This document shows, one piece after another, positions 51,416 to 58,934 of a DNA stretch of 64,000 bases. This stretch comes from CAZTGZ01 sp964613385 (GTDB taxonomy: Bacteria > Bacteroidota > Bacteroidia > NS11-12g > UBA9320). Each line of letters opens with the position of its first letter. Position 1 is the stretch's first letter. The stretch covers positions 1-64,000 of the forward strand of contig CAZTGZ010000002.1 of NCBI GenBank assembly GCA_964613385.1, in the 5' to 3' direction. A program made the translations under genes and the position numbers. The notes under the pieces are model-generated. The model was not told where the DNA came from. It did not search any database and was given only the letters and a program-made list of their open reading frames with translations.

Positions 51416-52876
51416 ATGAAACTCGCCAAATCTTTCCTCTTTACCTGCGCCTGTCTATTTTACCTGTATGATTCGTCAGCCCAGGTGACGAATTTTAAAA
51501 TGAGCGATTATAAATATCGCACACCGGGTTTGAAGGCATTGAGTTTGAATGGAAATCTGAATTCCATATACGGAAAAGCGGGCCCTTCACCTGTACCATC
51601 AATGGGTACTTTTGGTTTAAATCCAACGATTTCTTATTTAAAATTACTGAGTTTGGATAAAACCCAATTCGAAATCAAGCAAACCGCAACAGTTGGATTG
51701 AACAAAATGTCAGAAGCAGATTTAATCTGGACGGTCAATTATCAGGCAGATTGGTTGATGAGAATGTACAAAGGCAACAAATTCCTACAATATGGATCCA
51801 ACTCCATTGTGAACGTAATGAATGGAAATCTTTTAGGTAAGAATCAGGTTTTCAACACGATAGGATTAAACCCCCATATTGGTGTTGGCATCGGACGATT
51901 GGAATATATTTCAAATGCTCAGATGGCATTGTTTATTCTCAACGATTTAAAAGATGCAGGCAAGATTAAAGGTACCGTGAGTGAATCAACTGCCCAAAAA
52001 TTCACAGATCTCATTACGGAATTATACAACACACGAATATTTGATTTTCGTATCCGCAGGAATTATGAAGTTACTAAAATTGACAGCTTTTTGAGGGCGA
52101 ATAAAGTCATCTCAGGCACCGATATTGAAATTTACAATATCATTTCAGACAACTGGAATTACGCCATACAACCGAATGCCATTGAAGCAACTTCATTTAC
52201 ATATGGAACGCTTATGGTGAGCGACATAAACAGGTTTTCAGACCGAATCAATCAATTTGGCATATTTGGACAACCGAGAAGATTTGAAGGCGTAAGGAAA
52301 ACGGTGAGCTTGACATTGCCGAGCACTTATCGCACCAATCCTAATTTCGGATTTAACCCAATTGGCTTTAACCCAAATGAGTTCATACCAAATCTGACAG
52401 ATTCAACTTTAGAGAAATTTGCACGAACCGATTACGGTGCGAGATTGGTCCTGCTTTATGAAAATCATCATGCATTGAGTTTAAAACGCCAAAGAGTTTA
52501 TGGATTTTCTTTTGCTTACTATCATGATATGAACTCCGTGCGTTACCAGTTTTCAAACCGCGGAGATAGCACTACAAATGGCCTGACATCGAATATTATT
52601 CTGGGTGGCGATTATGGGTTTCAATACTATCCAAACTCAAGAACCGTTTTGCAGGCTGTCGGAAATTTGTCAGTTTCGCGAAACGGCGGAAATAACAATC
52701 AGGTGGCGCTCAGCAACATAATCAGTACTGTTGTTGGAGCTAATGTAACGGCCAGTTGGTTAATCAATTATCGGAGTCGTATAAGTGGAAATTGCCAACT
52801 CTCTTTGAATAATGGTGGAAGCAATACCACGAGCAATGTAAGCCTGAGCGTTCAGTACGTCAACTTCTTGTTTTAG
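51416..52876 (+). CDS. Unrecognised outer-membrane beta-barrel protein
   Basis: From ATG 51416 the protein has 486 residues with a signal peptide (MKLAKSFLFTCACLFYLYDSSAQ); the upstream in-frame start at 51356 adds an unlikely tail before it. The mature part is rich in aromatic and Asn/Gly/Ser residues with alternating strands, and ends QYVNFLF with a terminal Phe, as in outer-membrane barrels. A helical middle (residues about 190-250) interrupts the barrel. I do not recognise a family. Confidence 0.65.
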   Translation: MKLAKSFLFTCACLFYLYDSSAQVTNFKMSDYKYRTPGLKALSLNGNLNSIYGKAGPSPVPSMGTFGLNPTISYLKLLSLDKTQFEIKQTATVGLNKMSEADLIWTVNYQADWLMRMYKGNKFLQYGSNSIVNVMNGNLLGKNQVFNTIGLNPHIGVGIGRLEYISNAQMALFILNDLKDAGKIKGTVSESTAQKFTDLITELYNTRIFDFRIRRNYEVTKIDSFLRANKVISGTDIEIYNIISDNWNYAIQPNAIEATSFTYGTLMVSDINRFSDRINQFGIFGQPRRFEGVRKTVSLTLPSTYRTNPNFGFNPIGFNPNEFIPNLTDSTLEKFARTDYGARLVLLYENHHALSLKRQRVYGFSFAYYHDMNSVRYQFSNRGDSTTNGLTSNIILGGDYGFQYYPNSRTVLQAVGNLSVSRNGGNNNQVALSNIISTVVGANVTASWLINYRSRISGNCQLSLNNGGSNTTSNVSLSVQYVNFLF

Positions 52877-52912
52877 TGCAGAAAAGTACCGGTTTGGTTC
52901 AATCAAGAAATG

Positions 52913-53776
52913 TTATTTTTCGATAACATCTTGATTTCTCAGATTTATAGGAGGTTTCACTTTGTGCATCAGCAGAAGGAAACCTACAAATGTCAGAAGT
53001 ATTAAGGTGTTTTCAACCCAATGCCCGAGTGGGTCTATCCAGATTTCTTCCAGAAAGTTCCAACGACCCAGAACTTCTATGAAATTCCAAAATATAATCA
53101 CCGTTGGAATGGCATAACGAACAGCAAAATCGAAGGTTGGTATCGTTAGCAGGTTGCGGATTAAAAACAGCGACCATAATAAGGAACCAAACCCCACCAG
53201 GTAGGTAAACCAATGGTAAGTACCGGCAATATCTTCGTCATAGGCCAAAAGAAGCAGCACGTAAAAAGTCCAGACTATCATGATGGTTTCAAAGAAGGTG
53301 GTTACGGCTACAGGTCGGTTTTGAACACCTGAAATCAGGTCGCGGAGACCTAAGTTGCGCTGAAACCAGCGGTAGAATGTGCATCTGGTTCTGGAAAACA
53401 GCAGGAAAATGAGCATAAATGCTAATAGTCCAACCGAAGACATCATCACCAGATATTCCGGCTTGGTGGCTACTTCACCGTTTTCCATCTGGGGTGCCAC
53501 ATTCAGTTTATGGGCGATCCAGACAAAGGAAAATTCGACCCATCCCGTCCAAACCAAAATTCCTGCTAAAAATCCCAACATAGTAGATGTAAGTATATGT
53601 CGGGAAGAGGGCAAACCATAGATGAGCAGCGCTATGCCTGCCAATCCTAACAGAAATGCGATGAACAAGGTATATTCGGGAATTACAGTTTCTGCCAAAA
53701 CCATTAGGGCATGCCCGATGGGTATGAGCAGCAGTACAAAAATGAAAGCCAAAATTCCTATCCAGGGCTGTTTCAT
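52913..53776 (-). CDS. Unrecognised polytopic membrane protein
   Basis: The 287 residues have about eight hydrophobic segments (for example ILAFIFVLLLIPIGHALMVL and VGLLAFMLIFLLFSRTRC) and short charged loops. The C-terminus is cytoplasmic-like and ends LRNQDVIEK. I do not recognise a family. It converges with the barrel protein gene. TAATTTCG precedes it by 8 nt. Confidence 0.65.
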   Translation of the reverse strand: MKQPWIGILAFIFVLLLIPIGHALMVLAETVIPEYTLFIAFLLGLAGIALLIYGLPSSRHILTSTMLGFLAGILVWTGWVEFSFVWIAHKLNVAPQMENGEVATKPEYLVMMSSVGLLAFMLIFLLFSRTRCTFYRWFQRNLGLRDLISGVQNRPVAVTTFFETIMIVWTFYVLLLLAYDEDIAGTYHWFTYLVGFGSLLWSLFLIRNLLTIPTFDFAVRYAIPTVIIFWNFIEVLGRWNFLEEIWIDPLGHWVENTLILLTFVGFLLLMHKVKPPINLRNQDVIEK

Positions 53777-53784
53777 ATCGGCCT

Positions 53785-53792
53785 CGAAATTA
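53785..53792 (-). promoter_or_regulatory. Possible variant promoter (TAATTTCG) of the membrane protein gene
   Basis: Minus-strand TAATTTCG ends 8 nt before ATG 53776. Confidence 0.35.
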
Positions 53793-54020
53793 AAACTTTG
53801 TTCTTAATTAGACTAATTCTACATAAGAAGATTTTAAATGGGATATTTTGTTAATGATTGGGGCTGTTATTAACCAATATTCGTATTTGGAGATCCTTTG
53901 TTGGATGACTTTTGGTGATGACTATAATCTGCTTCATAATAAAATAACAACAAAAATTAACTTCGAAATGGATCAATAATCTCCAAAAGTTCAATACATT
54001 TACCTATCCCGGTTAGTGAA

Positions 54021-54242
54021 ATGCCCAAGGAAATAAAGAATGCTGGGCGAAGAAAATTGAGAATGTTGAATAATTCGCAAGACATTTCAGATTTGAGAAT
54101 ACTTCCATCCCATCGATTGGAAAACCTGACGGGAAAATTAAATGACTACAATCGTATTCGAATTAATAAATAATGGCGAATCATTTTCAATTGGGACAAT
54201 GGAAATGCAAACAATGTAGAAATAATTGATTATCATTCATGA
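54021..54242 (+). pseudogene. higB: HigB-type toxin remnant with internal stop codon
   Basis: Reading from 54021, one frame gives PKEIKNAGRRKLRML, DLRILPSHRLENLTGKLNDY and NRIRINK, then a TAA stop at 54171-54173. The same frame continues with WRIIFNWDNGNANNVEIIDY to TGA 54240. This is the whole C-terminal two thirds of HigB, in which the stop replaces the Gln/Asp position of the usual RINDQWR motif. The N-terminal ~20 residues cannot be recognised. The intact antitoxin gene starts 7 bp later. The toxin is therefore inactivated and the antitoxin orphaned. Confidence 0.85.
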
Positions 54243-54249
54243 AGTAAAT

Positions 54250-54552
54250 ATGGAGAAGTTAAAAAATGTTCATCCGGGAGAAATCCTGAATTATGAATTT
54301 CTCGAACCACTGGGAATCACTGCATACCGTCTTTCTAAGGACCTAAAAATTCCGCAAACACGAATTTCAGAAATAATAAAAGGAAATCGCAGAATCACTG
54401 CGGACACAGCTCTACGACTAAGCAAGTATTTTGGCAATTCTGCAAAATTCTGGTTAGGAATCCAGGATGATTTTGATATTGAAGAGGGAAAGGAATTAAA
54501 AAATGCGGAATTAAACGAGATAAAGCACTTTGAAAATAAAAACGTAGCTTAG
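54250..54552 (+). CDS. higA: HigA-type antitoxin, XRE-family HTH
   Basis: From ATG 54250 the protein has 100 residues. The VapI/HigA opening is VHPGEILNYEFLEPLGI. The helix-turn-helix is YRLSKDLKIPQTRISEII, and the dimer segment LRLSKYFGNSAKFWLGIQDD. Such antitoxins bind HigB and repress their own operon. The partner toxin just upstream is a pseudogene, so this one may now protect against related toxins or simply persist. Confidence 0.9.
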   Translation: MEKLKNVHPGEILNYEFLEPLGITAYRLSKDLKIPQTRISEIIKGNRRITADTALRLSKYFGNSAKFWLGIQDDFDIEEGKELKNAELNEIKHFENKNVA

Positions 54553-54687
54553 TCTGTATAATTCAACCCGGCCTTTATTCCAAGCTAGGGGAAAACGAAA
54601 ATTCAATGTTTTATCATGGGTATTCATTGCTGGCATCTGCAATTGCTAAAGGTTTTCAAAATCCAATGATTATCGTATAAATACTGA

Positions 54688-55461
54688 TTAAATCAATCCA
54701 AATCCCAAAGCCAGTGAAATAATCATAAGCATAATGGCTACAAAGACTTGAAGCTTCTTAAAAGTAACTTTTTTCAACCACCGATTTCCAAGATATGCAC
54801 CACTCATGGCTGCAAGGGTAGCAATGGAGAGCAGGGTAATATTTTGTGTCAGGATATCTGAAGTCAGACGTGATGCATATACACCCAGCCTGGTAAAATC
54901 AACGCAAGCCGACACAACCACCGCGGTGCCGATAAACACTTCCTTACTCAGTCCGGATTTGATCAGAAAAGCACTTCTAAGCGCACCCTGATGTCCGGAT
55001 AATCCTCCAAAAAACCCACTCAGAAATCCACCTACGATTAATTTATCCTTTCCAAATTGCCAGCGGTTAAAATATGGCAGCATATCCATGAGCGCAAAAA
55101 ACAGGAGTAAAATGGCCAGAATTAAGTTGATGGGTACAATATCGAACGATTGTCCAAAAGCTGTGTAGCTCAGAAATGGTTTCCAATGTCCGAGGTATAA
55201 TAATAGTTTGGAACCAAGAAATGCAGCCATAACGGCAGGTATTCCAAATTTGATCAGAACTTCGCGATTGGCCATTTTCCCCACTAAAAAAAGTTTGAAC
55301 AAATTATTGAAAAAGTGCACTACCCCACTGAGCGCAATGGCAGTTTCTATTGGAAAAAAAACAATAAATACCGGCGTAAGTAAGGTCCCCAGTCCGAAGC
55401 CGGAGAAAAAAGTGAGAATGGCAGACAGAAAAGCAACGATGGCAATGATGGCAATTTCCAT
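54688..55461 (-). CDS. TSUP (TauE/SafE) family membrane transporter
   Basis: The start is ATG 55461 (257 residues) with about eight membrane segments. The family repeats are SAILTFFSGFGLGTLLTPVF near the N-terminus and GGFLSGFFGGLSGHQGALRS in the second half. TSUP proteins export sulfite or sulfonates, or carry other small anions; the substrate is unknown. Its stop is not near another gene. Confidence 0.85.
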   Translation of the reverse strand: MEIAIIAIVAFLSAILTFFSGFGLGTLLTPVFIVFFPIETAIALSGVVHFFNNLFKLFLVGKMANREVLIKFGIPAVMAAFLGSKLLLYLGHWKPFLSYTAFGQSFDIVPINLILAILLLFFALMDMLPYFNRWQFGKDKLIVGGFLSGFFGGLSGHQGALRSAFLIKSGLSKEVFIGTAVVVSACVDFTRLGVYASRLTSDILTQNITLLSIATLAAMSGAYLGNRWLKKVTFKKLQVFVAIMLMIISLALGFGLI

Positions 55462-55483
55462 GGTGCCTTCAATCAATCATTCC

Positions 55484-56059
55484 TCAATCTGCGGATAACA
55501 TGACAAATCGGGTTCTGCCGGGGTGATAAATCTCGAAAACGTGAGAAATGGGTGTTTTAGGTGGATTGGCCTCAGCGAATTTCCCAAAAGCAGGATACAC
55601 TCGCATGGCGGCTATCACCATAGACATCATTCCGGAAGTTTTCTGATCACAAATAAGCGCTGAACCGTTTGGAATTTCGACGATGCTTGACCCGGGAAGC
55701 GCGGCTGCAAACAAGGCACTGTCTTCCGATGACATGATTTGCACGGCTGCAAAACTTCTGAGCGAATCTTCCGGCAAGGTTTCAGGATCATCAAAATAAA
55801 CCCCGAACATAAGTCGATCACTTTCAGTCACTTTTTTAGTGGTACTATCCTTCCATCCTATTTTGCGACAAGCTTCGCCAACCTGATGAAATACTTTTCC
55901 TATATCCTGATAGGGTCCCTGATGATAGATGCCCATCAAGCGATACGGTCCTTCTTTACCTTGTTGGATATCAATTTTCTGAAAGGCGCCATTCATATAT
56001 AAGGCAGCTACGACAATCACCACGATTACACCCAATACAATCAAGATTTTCTTCAACAT
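55484..56059 (-). CDS. Membrane-anchored GyrI-like domain protein
   Basis: From ATG 56059 the protein has 191 residues. One N-terminal transmembrane helix (KKILIVLGVIVVIVVAALYM) is followed by a SHS2/GyrI-like domain (about 30-180; LMGIYHQGPYQDIGKVFHQV, LMFGVYFDDPE, HVFEIYHPGR). GyrI-like domains bind small molecules or proteins. The topology of helix plus GyrI-like domain matches the eukaryotic protein TEX264, but I infer no shared function. It lies in a co-directional run with the transporter and the T9SS cargo. Confidence 0.7.
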   Translation of the reverse strand: MLKKILIVLGVIVVIVVAALYMNGAFQKIDIQQGKEGPYRLMGIYHQGPYQDIGKVFHQVGEACRKIGWKDSTTKKVTESDRLMFGVYFDDPETLPEDSLRSFAAVQIMSSEDSALFAAALPGSSIVEIPNGSALICDQKTSGMMSMVIAAMRVYPAFGKFAEANPPKTPISHVFEIYHPGRTRFVMLSAD

Positions 56060-56122
56060 ACTATTCAATTAATTAATGACTAAATCGATCAGAAAAGAGA
56101 CATATTCTGCCTGTATTCCTAT

Positions 56123-56938
56123 TTACTGTTGTACCACAAATTTATGCGAAGAAGAGGTGCCTCCCGCGAATACCTGGATAAAATATGTGCCTGGTTTAAA
56201 GGCAGATACATTCACGGATTGAACATTTAATCCTTGATCCAGGCTATTTAAGGGTAATTCCCCCACCGTTTCACCCTGACTATTGTAAATTTTGGCTGAC
56301 TCAACATTTTGAATGGCCTCAGCCCCAAACCATTGGAATCGAAGTATTCCATCTTCCACAATGGGATTATGTAACTTTAAGGTAGCAACAGGTATTCTAA
56401 TAATTTGTTCACGGCTAAAAAAGGATTGAATATGCGGAATTTCCATATGGCAAACTTCACTGATGGTATTCAGCGAAAAAGTAAATTCCTGAATGGGTGT
56501 ATTCATTTCGGGATGAAACTCCTGAAGAATCATTAATAGAGAGTCATTTCTCTTTCTCAGACCTATCGTAGGTTTATGTAGATTTTCGGCTTCTGCACTA
56601 AAATCAAACATCATTTGAAAATTTGACAACTCTCCACATTTAACCATAAGCTGAAATTTATCGGCTTCAGGCATAAACGTATGTCCATTTATTTCAAGTG
56701 ATTTATCGCCTTGTACGGTTCCTGCAGGAAACGCACAGCAATTGGGTGTGGTTAGTGTAGCGGAGAAGGATGAACAAGGAAGCTCATTATTGTATATGTA
56801 ATAGGGCTCCTTTTCCATTGATTCAGCGCAATCGCGGCCATCGGCATTGAGATAGATAACGTATCGGTTTTTTTGAACCTGGGCAAGGCATAATTGAGCG
56901 AGCAATATGCCTACGAATGCCGGCATTATTGATTTCAT
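56123..56938 (-). CDS. Secreted protein with T9SS type A-like sorting domain
   Basis: The 271 residues start with a signal peptide (MKSIMPAFVGILLAQLCLAQ). The C-terminal ~75 residues show the type A sorting domain (AKIYNSQGETVGELPLNS, then VNVSAFKPGTYFIQVFAGG and HKFVVQQ). The middle is cysteine-containing (ELPCSSF, TTPNCCAFPAG) and otherwise unrecognised. Secretion by the type IX system and attachment to the cell surface are inferred from the tail. Confidence 0.78.
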   Translation of the reverse strand: MKSIMPAFVGILLAQLCLAQVQKNRYVIYLNADGRDCAESMEKEPYYIYNNELPCSSFSATLTTPNCCAFPAGTVQGDKSLEINGHTFMPEADKFQLMVKCGELSNFQMMFDFSAEAENLHKPTIGLRKRNDSLLMILQEFHPEMNTPIQEFTFSLNTISEVCHMEIPHIQSFFSREQIIRIPVATLKLHNPIVEDGILRFQWFGAEAIQNVESAKIYNSQGETVGELPLNSLDQGLNVQSVNVSAFKPGTYFIQVFAGGTSSSHKFVVQQ

Positions 56939-57110
56939 GTAGCCAATATAGTAAAAATTGACGGCAAATCCTTGTTTTATTGTTTAAATGGTGGCTGTAG
57001 TAGATGAGTATATTTAGGGGGAGGTCAGAGACGGTCATGAATAATATTTGTCTATTTTGAACCAGTCTGATTTTTAGGAGTACTTACAGTTCTTCTTTAA
57101 ACACTGCCAA

Positions 57111-57126
57111 TCGGGGCTAATCCCGA
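57111..57126. repeat. Solitary GC-rich palindrome (TCGGGGCTAATCCCGA)
   Basis: An inverted repeat with TCGGG/CCCGA arms, the same type as the units at 58001-58130. It is located between the T9SS cargo gene and the toxin-antitoxin pair. Confidence 0.6.
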
Positions 57127-57178
57127 ACCAATTTAGGGATGAATTAAGATCTTGATGCGACTTTGAAATGATAATTAT

Positions 57179-57505
57179 TCAAGCGAGTTTGACGTAGTTG
57201 TTTTCCAGTTTTACATTGAAATTGATTTCAGCCTTCAGGGCCCGAAAAACTTTAATAATTGTGTCAATAGTAGCGCTGTTGGCACTACTTTCAAGTTTTG
57301 ATATTTGAGCTTTTTGAACTCCGATCAATTTTCCAAGTTCTTCTTGTGTCAATTTTCTTTCTTGTCTTGCAGCCTTAATCATTTTTCCTAATACTTCCAT
57401 GCGAAGTTCGTATTCATAATTGTCACGGTTTTCTGTGCCAACTTTGCCGATATATTTGTCTTTCATTTCAGCAAGTGAGAAGTTTTTTAATTCCTTGGTT
57501 GCCAT
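57179..57505 (-). CDS. XRE-family antitoxin
   Basis: The 108 residues have an N-terminal extension (about 1-40) and a helix-turn-helix (MIKAARQERKLTQEELGKLI, GVQKAQISKLESSANSATID). A C-terminal strand region follows (AEINFNVKL). The toxin gene lies 4 bp upstream. It is likely to neutralise the toxin and to bind the inverted repeat at 57892-57907. Confidence 0.88.
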   Translation of the reverse strand: MATKELKNFSLAEMKDKYIGKVGTENRDNYEYELRMEVLGKMIKAARQERKLTQEELGKLIGVQKAQISKLESSANSATIDTIIKVFRALKAEINFNVKLENNYVKLA

Positions 57506-57509
57506 CGGA

Positions 57510-57851
57510 TTACTTTTTAGGTTGATTGTTAAAATATTTATCTCTCAATTTTATAGCTCGGTTAATTTCATTTGTTGGAACTTTATCTACTTTCTTTATG
57601 AAACCATGCGTAGCAATGACCAAAGTTTCCATTTTGTCTCTTTTATCCCAAAATGCAAGAAATCTGATTTGAAGTCCTCCAAACTTTATACGAAACTCCC
57701 AAATTTCATTTTGTAATTTCTTAAAAAGCCTGGTGTCATTAGTTTGTTCAGCAAGATCAATAGTGAAAAAGATCTTCTTAATGGTCTTATAGTCTAGTTG
57801 AGAAATAAAATCATCCGCATCCTCTAAGAATTTGGTTTCAAAAAATCTCAT
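57510..57851 (-). CDS. RelE/HigB-superfamily toxin (phage Gp49-like)
   Basis: The 113 residues show the Gp49-like pattern: FFETKFLEDADDFISQLDYK, LFKKLQNEIWEFRIKFGGLQ, IRFLAFWDKRDKMETLVIAT, then HGFIKKVDKVP with Lys/Arg near the end. These are ribosome-dependent mRNA interferases in the RelE fold. It is first in the operon, with the XRE antitoxin second, the higBA order. The pair looks intact. Confidence 0.88.
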   Translation of the reverse strand: MRFFETKFLEDADDFISQLDYKTIKKIFFTIDLAEQTNDTRLFKKLQNEIWEFRIKFGGLQIRFLAFWDKRDKMETLVIATHGFIKKVDKVPTNEINRAIKLRDKYFNNQPKK

Positions 57852-57875
57852 TTAATACTGCCTTGATGAACATAA

Positions 57876-57883
57876 CAAAGATA
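57876..57883 (-). promoter_or_regulatory. Promoter of the toxin-antitoxin operon
   Basis: Minus-strand TATCTTTG (TAnnTTTG) lies 24 nt before ATG 57851. Confidence 0.6.
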
Positions 57884-57891
57884 TGTAAAAG

Positions 57892-57907
57892 TTTCCAAAT
57901 ATGGAAA
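57892..57907. promoter_or_regulatory. Candidate operator of the toxin-antitoxin operon
   Basis: The inverted repeat TTTCCA-AATA-TGGAAA lies just upstream of the -7 element, within the stretch between the -33 and -7 positions. A repressor bound here would block the promoter, as expected for antitoxin autoregulation. Confidence 0.5.
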
Positions 57908-58000
57908 TGTCATTTCTGATTTTTTAATAACAGTCCAATTTGTTACGGGAAAAAGAAGAGTTCCATCAATTAATGAAACAATTCTTGAACCAGCGCTCGC

Positions 58001-58130
58001 CCCGAGAGGACACGATTCAGGGCCCGTCCCGAGAGCATGCCAATCGGGGCCAGTCCTGAAAGTTTGCGATTCGGGGCCTGTCCCGAGTGGACGCGATTCG
58101 GGGCCAGTCCCGAAAGCTTTCGATTCGGGA
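58001..58130. repeat. Tandem array of ~27-bp GC-rich palindromic units
   Basis: About four to five degenerate units of the type GATTCGGGGCCAGTCCCGA plus GAGAGCACGC follow each other without spacers. Each carries TCGGG/CCCGA arms. The array lies between tRNA-Asn T-arm sequence (near 57983-57996) and anticodon-arm sequence (58131 onward) of a degraded tRNA copy. A shorter version sits in the same place of the next copy. Confidence 0.75.
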
Positions 58131-58183
58131 ACCCTCTGATTAACCCCGCACGTGCGGGACTCTAACCAGCTGAGCTAAGGAGC
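58131..58183 (-). pseudogene. tRNA-Asn remnant, anticodon arm replaced by a palindrome (copy 1)
   Basis: The minus strand has the tRNA-Asn 5' half (TTAGCTCAGCTGGTTAGAG). The anticodon 5' strand and anticodon are then replaced by CCCGCACGTGCGGG (58145-58158), before TTAATCAGAGGG resumes. The T-arm is separated from it by the 58001-58130 repeat array. No functional tRNA can form. Confidence 0.75.
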
Positions 58184-58445
58184 CTTCAGGAACAAAATCC
58201 TTGTTTATCAGTAGTTCGATTAATCTCCTGCTTTTTTGTCGTTTGATAAACTTCTCAATTTTAACAGCCTCGCTTTTTTCTTCAGAAACTTCAAACACCG
58301 CGCTCAATTTCCATGGGCCAAATATTCCGGTGTATTTGTCCTTTTTGTTTTCATTATGCTGTTCTACCCTTTTCCAGGGATCGGAACTATATCCGAGGTA
58401 ATAACGATCTCCTTTTAAGCTATATAAAATGTAGATATAAAACAT
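58140..58445 (-). CDS. Small GIY-YIG nuclease (copy 1)
   Basis: From ATG 58445 the protein has 101 residues (an ATG at 58472 lies inside the preceding terminator). The GIY-YIG core is FYIYILYSLKGDRYYLGYS, with the conserved Arg in DPWKRVEQHN and Glu in AVKIEKFIKRQ. This is a single-domain UPF0213/URI-type nuclease. Its last ~14 codons (SLAQLVRVPHVRG) are the 5' half of a tRNA-Asn read in frame, followed by the palindrome. It is identical to copy 2 except for two residues at the end. Confidence 0.85.
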   Translation of the reverse strand: MFYIYILYSLKGDRYYLGYSSDPWKRVEQHNENKKDKYTGIFGPWKLSAVFEVSEEKSEAVKIEKFIKRQKSRRLIELLINKDFVPEGSLAQLVRVPHVRG

Positions 58446-58450
58446 ACCAA

Positions 58451-58490
58451 AACAAAAGAAGCACCTGTCCATGACAAGTGCTTCTTTTTG
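58451..58490 (-). terminator. tRNA-type terminator hairpin (copy 1)
   Basis: 16-bp arms (58454-58469 and 58473-58488, one G-U pair) with loop CAT and T-runs at both ends. It follows a tRNA-Asn 3' half and precedes the GIY-YIG start. It is repeated 442 bp away. Confidence 0.85.
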
Positions 58491-58492
58491 GG

Positions 58493-58626
58493 CTCCCCCT
58501 GCTGGACTTGAACCAGCGCTTGCCCCGAGAGCACGCGATTCGGGACCAGTCCCGAGAGCACGCGATTCGGGGACCCTCTGATTAATCCCGCATGTGCGGG
58601 ACTCTAACCAGCTGAGCTAAGGAGCC
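58493..58626 (-). pseudogene. tRNA-Asn pseudogene with two insertions (copy 2)
   Basis: Compared with the intact gene at 58935-59008, the tRNA is split in two places. Between the variable loop and the T-arm it carries about 53 bp of GC-rich palindromic units (58520-58572, including TCGGGACCAGTCCCGA). In the anticodon arm TCCCGCATGTGCGGGA (58586-58601) replaces the ten bases that hold the 5' stem strand and part of the anticodon. Both outer ends remain tRNA-like. Confidence 0.8.
58520..58572. repeat. GC-rich palindromic insertion inside tRNA-Asn copy 2
   Basis: Two partial 27-bp units of the same kind as 58001-58130, with the perfect arms TCGGGAC and GTCCCGA around CA. It sits at the same tRNA position as the longer array in copy 1. 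Confidence 0.75.
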
Positions 58627-58887
58627 TTCAGGAACAAAATCCTTGTTTATCAGTAGTTCGATTAATCTCCTGCTTTTTTGTCGTTTGATAAACTTCTCAA
58701 TTTTAACAGCCTCGCTTTTTTCTTCAGAAACTTCAAACACCGCGCTCAATTTCCATGGGCCAAATATTCCGGTGTATTTGTCCTTTTTGTTTTCATTATG
58801 CTGTTCTACCCTTTTCCAGGGATCGGAACTATATCCGAGGTAATAACGATCTCCTTTTAAGCTATATAAAATGTAGATATAAAACAT
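58582..58887 (-). CDS. Small GIY-YIG nuclease (copy 2)
   Basis: From ATG 58887 the protein has 101 residues, same as copy 1 up to the last residues (PHMRD instead of PHVRG). The catalytic Tyr, Arg and Glu positions are conserved. It starts just after the terminator of the intact tRNA-Asn gene, so read-through from the tRNA promoter could express it. The C-terminus again consists of tRNA-Asn sequence. Confidence 0.85.
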   Translation of the reverse strand: MFYIYILYSLKGDRYYLGYSSDPWKRVEQHNENKKDKYTGIFGPWKLSAVFEVSEEKSEAVKIEKFIKRQKSRRLIELLINKDFVPEGSLAQLVRVPHMRD

Positions 58888-58892
58888 ACCAA

Positions 58893-58932
58893 AACAAAAG
58901 AAGCACCTGTCCATGACAAGTGCTTCTTTTTG
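58893..58932 (-). terminator. Terminator of the intact tRNA-Asn gene
   Basis: The same 16-bp hairpin as at 58451-58490, placed directly after the tRNA 3' end and before the GIY-YIG start. Confidence 0.88.
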
Positions 58933-58934
58933 GG

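Noticed and set aside
58001..58130. CRISPR-like regular repeats
   Set aside because: The 27-bp units follow each other directly with no spacers, are degenerate, and no cas genes are near.
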